From assembly GCA_944323945.1 (NCBI GenBank), contig CALUUL010000104.1, positions 1-5,124 on the forward strand: 5,124 nt of DNA, written 5' to 3'. A program made the position numbers and the translations under genes. The notes beneath the pieces were generated by a model. It was not told the DNA's origin and ran no database searches. It saw only the letters and a program-made list of their open reading frames with translations. The stretch is from Candidatus Gastranaerophilales bacterium. GTDB taxonomy: Bacteria > Cyanobacteriota > Vampirovibrionia > Gastranaerophilales > Gastranaerophilaceae. Below are positions 1 to 5,124 of the stretch, piece by piece. Within the stretch, counting starts at the first letter, position 1, and every line of letters begins with the position of its first letter.

Positions 1-155
1 AGATCTAGAGAATTATCCAAGTAGATTTTAAACAAGCGAAAATAGGCGTCGCTTTTACTTTCGGGCATTTTATACCCAACGCTAACGCCGTTTTCTTGCT
101 CGTGCCGATAAATATCTGCCGCCTCTATTGAAATAATCCTATACCCTTTTTTCAT
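1..155 (-). CDS. Unrecognised protein, N-terminal 51 codons only (runs off left edge)
   Basis: An open frame starts at the ATG at 155-153 and continues to the window edge without a stop. The peptide begins MKKGYRIISIEAADIYRHEQ and continues with a mixed charged and aromatic stretch ending near YFRLFKIYLDN. No signal peptide or membrane segment is visible, so a cytosolic protein is likely. I do not recognise the family. Support for the gene: a weak Shine-Dalgarno AAGG at 169-166, ten bases before the ATG, and a good extended -10 promoter about 28 bases upstream that resembles the one before the DUF4268 gene. Counted GC is 60 of 155 bases (39%), higher than the roughly 27-30% of sampled lines in the large fusion gene, so it may belong to an older part of the genome. 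The start is fairly secure; the function is unknown. Confidence 0.6.
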   Translation of the reverse strand, partial: MKKGYRIISIEAADIYRHEQENGVSVGYKMPESKSDAYFRLFKIYLDNSLD

Positions 156-183
156 AATATCTAGACCTTAATTATTTGCCTAT

Positions 184-219
184 ATTATATCACACCTAAT
201 ATGACAACTATCGTCATAT
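184..219 (-). promoter_or_regulatory. Promoter with inverted-repeat operator for the left partial gene
   Basis: On the minus strand there is a perfect -10 hexamer TATAAT (189-184) preceded by TG at the extended -10 position (192-191). Ten bases upstream lies the inverted repeat TATGACAACTATCGTCATA (200-218, plus-strand reading), with arms TATGAC/GTCATA around a 7-nt spacer; it covers the -35 region. No good -35 box is seen at 16-18 bp, as is common for extended -10 promoters. Transcription would start near 177, giving a leader of about 22 nt. The block 184-219 matches 4882-4917 at 29 of 36 bases, and nearly all differences are transitions. A second possible promoter (TTGCTA at 249-244, 18 bp, TATAAT at 225-220) would start inside the repeat. 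The repeat looks like a repressor or activator site; the regulator is unknown. Confidence 0.5.
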
Positions 220-250
220 ATTATATAAAATTTCGCTAAAAATTAGCAAC

Positions 251-282
251 GGTCAAATGTCCACGGTTTTGGACATTTGACC
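251..282. repeat. Perfect 12-bp inverted repeat with 8-nt loop
   Basis: GGTCAAATGTCC (251-262) and GGACATTTGACC (271-282) are exact reverse complements around the loop ACGGTTTT. On the plus strand the stem is followed by the T-rich stretch TCTTTTGT; on the minus strand a TTTTT run begins only about 12 nt later. It could be a protein-binding site, a terminator-like hairpin, or a late terminator for the leftward fusion gene, which ends about 310 nt away. It is not a clean intrinsic terminator in either direction. Confidence 0.7.
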
Positions 283-305
283 TCTTTTGTAAAAATTCTT
301 ATATC
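277..305 (+). promoter_or_regulatory. Possible rightward sigma-70 promoter overlapping the inverted repeat
   Basis: TTGACC (277-282) and TATATC (300-305) are separated by exactly 17 bases, so both boxes are near consensus. The -35 box forms the end of the right arm of the 12-bp inverted repeat, as expected for an operator. The -10 box lies in a tandem 10-bp direct repeat, CTTATATCAA followed by CTTATACCAA (298-317). No plus-strand gene follows, only short open frames. The promoter is either for a small RNA converging on the end of the large gene or a chance match in AT-rich DNA. Confidence 0.25.
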
Positions 306-595
306 AACTTATACCAACATTACGCAATTTACAAATAAATTTCAACGCTTTTAACGTAATTCAGGTGTTTTAACCAATTTAACACAAAACACTGCCGGCA
401 ATGAAATTTTGCATGTATTTGATTAAAACATATATGCAATTTCTAAGATAATATTTTTTATTATCGAAAGTTACTTGGTAAAATCAAAATGATTTTATCC
501 CACTACACATAACCATGTTAACCTTATTAAAAATCTTTAACTATATTAACTTCCAAACGGATTTTCTCTGATTTGCAGTAATTATCTTCATTTTG
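306..595. other. Gene-free AT-rich region with three small inverted repeats
   Basis: This is the larger part of the 440-nt gap (156-595) between the fusion gene and the left partial gene. No open frame with a ribosome binding site is seen on either strand; the longest candidates are about 16 codons. Three imperfect or short palindromes stand out: TGCATGTAT/ATATATGCA at 410-438 (one mismatch, 11-nt loop), GATAATA/TATTATC at 447-465 (5-nt T loop), and TAAAATCA/TGATTTTA at 479-497 (3-nt loop, flanked by GG and CC with one bulge). None has a T-run on its 3' side in the leftward direction, so I do not call a rho-independent terminator for the large gene. The density of palindromes could mean a structured RNA or only low-complexity AT-rich DNA. 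Confidence 0.4.
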
Positions 596-3500
596 TCATT
601 CAACTTTCTTGCCTGGTAACAACTTATGTTTTTCAATTGCACCAATAATCCTAGATTTATCAAGTTTGCTCATATTGTGCGCCGCAATATAACAATCTGC
701 TGTTGGCTCAATTATTTTTTTTGTTTCATCACCAAAATAATTAAACTGTAAATAATATTGACATTTGAAAAACATAATTAAAAGGAAATCTTTTTTACTT
801 GTGTTTTTTATATATTCTTTAATTACTTTATCCCAATTATTTATTTTTAAATCACATAGTAACATACACATCAATAATTTTTCAGGCTTGTCATCAGGAC
901 ACTCGTTGTAAATGTCGACATATATCTTTTTCATTTTATCCGTTCCAACACTATCAAACGCAAAACCTGCTATCGCAATGGGTACACTTAATTTTAAAAC
1001 ATCACAAAACAAAGTATATGCCTTTTCAAGAGATTTTTTTATCTCTTCAAAATTTTCTCCCTCCTTCGCTTTTTTCTTTAGTATAATTTCTTCATTTACT
1101 TCTTTTGCAAAATCAAGTAAAGATTCTCTAAACTGTTTCCACAAGATAATACATCCTTTGAGAAAAATAGAAAAACTTTCCTTTTTGATAGGAACTAGTA
1201 ATTCTTCACTACTTCGTAAGACCTCACCAATTAACTCTATAAGCATAGCAAATGCAGTATTTTCATTATACTTCACATCGACCTTCATTTTTACAGGATT
1301 ATATCCAATTGAGCGATCGGGCAAATCCGTTAATTCATCTTTTTCTTTAGTTGATAGTTGTTTTGTTTCGGCAATTCTTTCCTTAATTTCCTCATCAGGA
1401 ATATCTAATTCCAATTTGATTGAATCTATTTCTAAGAGATTTCCACATTCAACATTTTTCTCTATATATGGTTTTGCATATTCTATTAAAGTCGCAATCA
1501 ATTTTTCATCTTCTCGATTCAACCCAGCATAATACGAAATAGTTTCAGCATTCTGCAAATAATTGTCTTTACTTAATATTCTTTCTTCAAAATATTGTCT
1601 ATTTTTAAAACAATATTTCGCCAAATAATAATATGCCAAACATTCATATCTAAAGAATACATTATCATTATATTCTATAAGTATTCCTTTTTCAAAAAAT
1701 AACTTATCAAATTTGCTGTTTCTAAGTTCATAACCCTTCTTTTCATGGTATTTTATGGTAAAAATCGTAAACTCATCTTTACTCATATAATATCGATTAC
1801 TACTATGTAATTCATAGGCAATTTCCGCTAAGAATTTTTCCTTATTATTGAAATCGTATGTTCTCGAATAAACTTCTTCTGGATTTAACTTTTCAAGCAG
1901 TTTTTCCATGAAATTTTCTACTATTTTAGCTTGGTTTGTAGGCATATAATCAGCAGACTCACCACAAATTGCAAGAATAAGAGAAACTGCAAATGGCGTT
2001 CTCGGCATATTGTTAGTAGAAAAACTACGTATAATTTTATCGACGTGAGCATCTTCTATGGACGGATTTATAGCCAACATGTTTTTGGCTAATTGCCTAA
2101 TGTTATGTTTATCCATACTACGAATAAACAAGTTTACTATATCGGCATTCTCTTCTTGTTCCATTAATGCCAATCTATCTTCATCGGAAAAGACAGCCGG
2201 AGTTTCATCTCTAAAAAATAAAAATTTATTATTAGGATATAATAACTCAAAATAGTCTAATTGAATTTTTCGTTTTGGATTATCCGCATCATAATTATCA
2301 AATATTATTAATATTGCTCCTTCTTTTGCAAGTTGTTCAATATCCTTTTTACTAATAGCACAATCATCCTTTAGCAATTCTTTTATTCTCGCTCCAACAG
2401 CAGATAAAATTGCAGTTTTTGAAGTTGCCAAAAATCTACAATCTAGTATAACCGGAAGAAGTTTATATTCCGCATAATTATCATATAATGTCTTTGCGAC
2501 ATAGTTTGCTAAAATTGTTTTTCCAGTTTCCTTTCTCCCCCAAATAGTTGAATATTTGTGCCCCATTATCTCTTGTATAATATTTACATTGGGCCTTTCT
2601 GGGTCATCATTCCTTTCTTTTACTAACTCTGAATGCTTGTCCATTACGGGCATTACAAACAAATCTTCAAATTTTTTTCTCGTTCCTGTCTCAATTAAAT
2701 TAGTAATGAATAACTCATCTAACGAATTATTAAATCCTTTCTTGGTGTTTAATATTGTATCTACTAACAATTGTTTGCCTGTATTATTTGACGACAATTG
2801 AATCAACACTATGCCGTCATCCGTAATATTAACGTCTGGAGCATATTCCATTCTTTTTTTTATATATTTCCGATTTTTAATTACAACTTGATCATCTTCC
2901 AAATCAATAATTGCATATCCGTTTTCATTTCCACTAATATCCAACTTAGAAACCGCATTTACAATCGTTCGACCATTTGCATGTACGTACTGCTTACTAG
3001 ACTCATGATGCTTATGGCCAGTCAATACAAAATCATATTTGTTTAATATGCTTTCAACGTCATAAGCATTATCATCCTCAAACCAATCAATAGGATGATG
3101 CATTAAAATAATCTTTTTATCACAAGAAGAAATGTCATTAAAACTTTTCACTAAAGCCTCTCTAGGTACAATTACTTTCTTAGCTTCCTTTGAACTATCC
3201 CCAGCAGAATTCCACGCCGTATTCACATACGAAATTCCATAAGTAATCCCATCTAATTCTATTTTACGAGAAATAGCAACTTCTTCTTGATTCCATTTAA
3301 AAAATAATTCGCTAAAAGAGAAAAATCCTTTTAACCTATTTTGCACATTTAAGTTTTTAAAATCTTCATCCTTTACTCCGTCTCTCAAGATTCTATCAGT
3401 AAACCCAATTGCAAAATCATTATCAATTTTGTCAATATCCACTTCGTGATTTCCTGGTACATAAATAAACCTATCTTCTGACACCCCTGTTTCTTGTAAT

Positions 3501-3709
3501 AAAGGCATAATAAAACTATCTAGCGCAAAAGAAAAATTTTCTTCTTTCCCAGATTGCACTAAATCACCACTAAATATTATAAAATCAATATTTCCCTCAG
3601 CTTGATTTTTAATATCTTTAATTAATGCTTTTAACATTTCGCTAGTTTGCGAACTATATGCTTTCGAAATGTGTGCATCAGCGATATGAATTATCGTTCT
3701 TTTACTCAT
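596..3709 (-). CDS. Metallophosphoesterase-STAND NTPase fusion, putative defence protein (1037 aa)
   Basis: Residues 1-285 form a calcineurin-like metallophosphoesterase with all five metal-binding motifs: D11-A-H13, G48-D49, G86-N-H-E89, H204-H205 and G231-H-K-H234. It should be an active metal-dependent phosphodiesterase or nuclease. A short helix, KFEDLFVMP (346-354), resembles the segment that often precedes STAND/NACHT modules. The P-loop NTPase follows: Walker A GRKETGKT (391-398), Walker B ILIIFDNYD (D471, D474), a sensor-like strand FLFFRDE around R500, and a proline motif NMPRTPF (567-573). A winged-helix-like part ends with FFRYECLAYYYLAKYCF (685-701), matching the aromatic EYFAA-type helix of STAND proteins. 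The rest, to 1037, is charged and helical with no recognised family; I infer a sensor. No signal peptide or membrane segment is seen, so it should be cytosolic. The gene stands alone with gaps of 203 and 440 nt and no convincing promoter; a weak TATAAA lies just upstream. Domain calls are firm, the defence role is inferred. Confidence 0.9.
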   Translation of the reverse strand: MSKRTIIHIADAHISKAYSSQTSEMLKALIKDIKNQAEGNIDFIIFSGDLVQSGKEENFSFALDSFIMPLLQETGVSEDRFIYVPGNHEVDIDKIDNDFAIGFTDRILRDGVKDEDFKNLNVQNRLKGFFSFSELFFKWNQEEVAISRKIELDGITYGISYVNTAWNSAGDSSKEAKKVIVPREALVKSFNDISSCDKKIILMHHPIDWFEDDNAYDVESILNKYDFVLTGHKHHESSKQYVHANGRTIVNAVSKLDISGNENGYAIIDLEDDQVVIKNRKYIKKRMEYAPDVNITDDGIVLIQLSSNNTGKQLLVDTILNTKKGFNNSLDELFITNLIETGTRKKFEDLFVMPVMDKHSELVKERNDDPERPNVNIIQEIMGHKYSTIWGRKETGKTILANYVAKTLYDNYAEYKLLPVILDCRFLATSKTAILSAVGARIKELLKDDCAISKKDIEQLAKEGAILIIFDNYDADNPKRKIQLDYFELLYPNNKFLFFRDETPAVFSDEDRLALMEQEENADIVNLFIRSMDKHNIRQLAKNMLAINPSIEDAHVDKIIRSFSTNNMPRTPFAVSLILAICGESADYMPTNQAKIVENFMEKLLEKLNPEEVYSRTYDFNNKEKFLAEIAYELHSSNRYYMSKDEFTIFTIKYHEKKGYELRNSKFDKLFFEKGILIEYNDNVFFRYECLAYYYLAKYCFKNRQYFEERILSKDNYLQNAETISYYAGLNREDEKLIATLIEYAKPYIEKNVECGNLLEIDSIKLELDIPDEEIKERIAETKQLSTKEKDELTDLPDRSIGYNPVKMKVDVKYNENTAFAMLIELIGEVLRSSEELLVPIKKESFSIFLKGCIILWKQFRESLLDFAKEVNEEIILKKKAKEGENFEEIKKSLEKAYTLFCDVLKLSVPIAIAGFAFDSVGTDKMKKIYVDIYNECPDDKPEKLLMCMLLCDLKINNWDKVIKEYIKNTSKKDFLLIMFFKCQYYLQFNYFGDETKKIIEPTADCYIAAHNMSKLDKSRIIGAIEKHKLLPGKKVE

Positions 3710-3715
3710 ATTTTT

Positions 3716-3721
3716 CTCCTT
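3716..3721 (-). promoter_or_regulatory. Ribosome binding site that fixes the start of the fusion gene
   Basis: AAGGAG lies six bases before the ATG at 3709-3707, giving an N-terminus MSKRTIIHIADAHIS in which the first phosphoesterase strand begins at once. An in-frame ATG 33 bases upstream (3742) has no Shine-Dalgarno, would add eleven residues unlike the family, and would place this AAGGAG inside the coding region. The downstream start is therefore chosen. Confidence 0.85.
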
Positions 3722-3912
3722 AGTGTCTATATTTATATACATGAAACCTCAAATACTTTTTAATTTATTAAAAAATAAAAACAAAAAAGAAATTGTTAAA
3801 ATTCTCAAAAATATTTATGAAACACTACGCAAAAACGATACTTTAAAAAAATAATTATCTTCCATTGTTTTTATTTTAAAAAGCATACAATTAACACTTT
3901 CGTCTCTTAAAT

Positions 3913-4848
3913 TTACAAATACTTTTTAAAAACGTTTTTCAGTTCAACAACTCTTTTTACTATTTGAGACATTAAAGCATTGTAGTTAGAATTATCTTCA
4001 AAATTAAGTCCATCTATGTAAGAACATACCAACGATGCTTTTTTCATATCTAACCTATCCCAAGAGAGAGGGAAAGAAATATTTGCTTGAATTTCTTCTT
4101 TATTTTCATAAAACTTGTCATATAATTCTTTACAATCAGGAATCCAAACTCCAACTCTGATTTTATGTTCTTTGTTTACTAAATCTATTGAGATTTGACA
4201 CTTAGAAGAACCCATAGCAACATTATACCAATGGTCCGTCGTTGCTTTATGCTTATTGAAAGGTTTACCGTTATTATCTATAAACTCATTAAACCTTGTC
4301 CAAAAGTCTAAACGATTTGACATTGTTTTGGCAAAAACCTCTCCAACCTCAGAAATTTTTGATAACGACTTAATATTTTTTGCAAAATCATTAGGTTGTT
4401 CAACAATTTTGAATTGTAGCGCAGGTTGCGAGTCTCCTATTTGATAAGCGTGAACTTCAAGCAAAAAGAAATCAACCGTATTATCCGTATGCTTGTTCAA
4501 CCACTCAATAGCACTGGCGTGTTCTTGACGCGCCGACTCCACAATCCATACAACAACAGCGGCATCCAAACCTGAAGCGTATGTAATAATTTTACCTAAA
4601 TGGTCGTGATTAGTTGCTTCAAGTTGATTCTCTATTAAAACTACTTTTTCAGAAATTTCATCCTTACAAATAATATCGCAACGATAATTACCGACAAACT
4701 GTTCCGATTTTATATCGGTCAAATTCAAACCTAATATTTCGCCTAATTCATTAATATTCTCTTCATTAGAAAGCCACGCCGAAAATCCGTATTGCTCATG
4801 TCCCCAAACTTTTCTAATGTTTACCTCTTTTAATTTACCTAATTTCAT
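3913..4848 (-). CDS. DUF4268-type protein with PD-(D/E)XK nuclease-like N-terminal region (311 aa)
   Basis: The N-terminal half reads like a PD-(D/E)XK nuclease core: D58 in the strand YRCDIICKDE, then VVLIENQ with E73-N-Q75 (Q replacing the usual lysine), followed by a helix HLGKIITYASGL and a strand AAVVVWI. The second half begins around FWTRFNEFIDNNGKPF (182-197) and matches my memory of DUF4268, a domain of unknown function found at the end of such nuclease-like proteins. A nucleic-acid-cleaving or DNA-binding role in defence is plausible but unproven. The start is well supported: AAAGGAG (4861-4855) stands six bases before the ATG, and an extended -10 promoter lies about 33 bases upstream. 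The length and clean N-terminus indicate an intact gene. It follows the AbiEii-like gene by 80 nt and precedes the fusion gene by 203 nt. No strong terminator is visible after it, so some read-through into the fusion gene is possible. Confidence 0.8.
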   Translation of the reverse strand: MKLGKLKEVNIRKVWGHEQYGFSAWLSNEENINELGEILGLNLTDIKSEQFVGNYRCDIICKDEISEKVVLIENQLEATNHDHLGKIITYASGLDAAVVVWIVESARQEHASAIEWLNKHTDNTVDFFLLEVHAYQIGDSQPALQFKIVEQPNDFAKNIKSLSKISEVGEVFAKTMSNRLDFWTRFNEFIDNNGKPFNKHKATTDHWYNVAMGSSKCQISIDLVNKEHKIRVGVWIPDCKELYDKFYENKEEIQANISFPLSWDRLDMKKASLVCSYIDGLNFEDNSNYNALMSQIVKRVVELKNVFKKYL

Positions 4849-4865
4849 AGCTTTCTCCTTTGCCT

Positions 4866-4887
4866 TAAAATTGCATAAGCAATTTTA
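4866..4887. repeat. Perfect 9-bp inverted repeat over the DUF4268-gene start site
   Basis: TAAAATTGC (4866-4874) and GCAATTTTA (4879-4887) are exact reverse complements around a 4-nt loop. On the minus strand the right arm contains the whole -10 box TAAAAT (4887-4882), the predicted start site (near 4875) falls in the loop, and the left arm ends four bases before the Shine-Dalgarno AAAGGAG. It could be a second operator. In read-through transcripts from the AbiEii-like gene it would be a hairpin next to the ribosome binding site. The matching place before the left partial gene has no such repeat. No T-run follows, so it is not an intrinsic terminator. Confidence 0.6.
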
Positions 4888-4917
4888 CCACATTTAATAC
4901 GACAATTACCGTCATAT
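4882..4917 (-). promoter_or_regulatory. Promoter with inverted-repeat operator for the DUF4268-type gene
   Basis: On the minus strand a -10 box TAAAAT (4887-4882) is preceded by TG at the extended -10 position (4890-4889). Ten bases further upstream lies TACGACAATTACCGTCATA (4898-4916, plus-strand reading), an inverted repeat TACGAC/GTCATA with one arm mismatch and a 7-nt spacer. The predicted leader is about 27 nt and holds the AAAGGAG site. The geometry is the same as at 184-219, with 29 of 36 bases identical, which supports a real shared regulatory element. The repeat sits where a -35 box would be, so an activator or a repressor are both possible. Confidence 0.5.
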
Positions 4918-4928
4918 TTATAAAAGTT

Positions 4929-5124
4929 TTAATTATTATTTTCTCTAACGCGCCACAATGCCATTGGGTGCGCGGAGATACGTTCTACAATTTCTTTATC
5001 TTCAAATAATAGTTCAGGGCGATAGTTTTTATTAGCAAACTCTTTCACAAATTCTTTTTCGTTATCGCTAAGCACAAGTAAGTTTTGTAAATATTCTTTT
5101 ATTGAAGCGATTACCATATCTTTT
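4929..5124 (-). CDS. AbiEii/AbiGii-type nucleotidyltransferase toxin, C-terminal 64 codons only
   Basis: The last residues, LSDNEKEFVKEFANKNYRPE then LLFEDKEIVERI and SAHPMALWRVRE, match the usual C-terminal end of the AbiEii/AbiGii nucleotidyltransferase family, where a PELLF segment and a closing HPMALW motif are typical. In the AbiE system this protein is the toxin of a type IV toxin-antitoxin pair and acts with the AbiEi antitoxin, normally encoded just upstream. The catalytic domain would be to the right of the window and cannot be checked. The frame stays open to the right edge; the ATG at 5117 has no ribosome binding site and is internal. The gene stops with TAA at 4931-4929, 80 nt before the DUF4268-type gene. 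Family assignment is from memory of a short tail. Confidence 0.7.
   Translation of the reverse strand, partial: KDMVIASIKEYLQNLLVLSDNEKEFVKEFANKNYRPELLFEDKEIVERISAHPMALWRVRENNN

Noticed and set aside
479..497. Hairpin downstream of the fusion gene as an intrinsic terminator
   Set aside because: The stem is nearly all A-T, and in the leftward direction it is followed by CCAAGTAACT, not a T-run.
306..595. CRISPR-like or transposon-end repeats
   Set aside because: The inverted repeats differ from one another in sequence and spacing, there are no regularly spaced direct repeats, and no transposase is nearby.
541..599. ATGA overlap at the fusion gene's stop and a 16-codon leftward frame (MKIITANQRKSVWKLI) just after it
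   Set aside because: The overlapping ATG frame ends after three codons, and the 16-codon frame has no ribosome binding site and is too short to support.
912..1532. A 206-codon open frame on the plus strand
   Set aside because: It lies entirely opposite the fusion gene, is rich in Ser, Phe and Ile as expected from the complement of an AT-rich charged gene, and has no ribosome binding site or recognisable domain. Shorter plus-strand frames at 2058-3046 and 4256-4444 are rejected for the same reason.
3722..3745. TATAAA just upstream of the fusion gene's ribosome binding site as its promoter
   Set aside because: No -35 box fits at 16-18 bp and the surrounding DNA is so AT-rich that such hexamers are expected by chance; mentioned only as a weak possibility.
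3741..3854. A 37-codon plus-strand frame (MKPQILFNLLKNKNKK...) in the gap before the fusion gene
   Set aside because: It is a plausible-looking lysine-rich peptide but has no Shine-Dalgarno, is almost wholly A/T codons, and faces the fusion gene's leader. Chance is the simplest explanation.

Overview
The window comes from an AT-rich bacterium using the standard code (TGA stops one gene, TGG encodes Trp) with AAGGAG-type ribosome binding sites. This suits a Firmicutes-like or similar low-GC lineage, possibly gut-associated, but nothing fixes the taxon. All four genes lie on the minus strand, so transcription runs from right to left.

In reading order, the right edge holds the C-terminal tail of an AbiEii-type nucleotidyltransferase (toxin half of AbiE-like type IV toxin-antitoxin systems). 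After an 80-nt gap rich in inverted repeats comes a complete 311-residue DUF4268-type protein with an N-terminal PD-(D/E)XK-nuclease-like region. After a 203-nt AT-rich gap comes the main gene, a 1037-residue fusion of a calcineurin-like metallophosphoesterase, a STAND/NACHT-like P-loop NTPase and a long helical C-terminal region. Then follow 440 nt without a gene, containing several inverted repeats, and finally the first 51 codons of an unrecognised gene that runs off the left edge.

The gene set (abortive-infection nucleotidyltransferase, nuclease-like protein, effector-NTPase-sensor fusion) looks like a defence island. The large fusion is the best candidate for a self-contained, NLR-like antiphage protein: the phosphoesterase would be the effector, the NTPase the switch and the C-terminal region the sensor. 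That mechanism is inferred from domain order.

Two genes at opposite ends, the DUF4268 gene and the left partial gene, carry nearly the same upstream element. It has a TG-extended -10 box and a TATGAC-N7-GTCATA-type inverted repeat at identical spacing. I see no copy before the large fusion gene. The flanking genes may therefore share a regulator, while the fusion gene has its own promoter and may be a separate acquisition.
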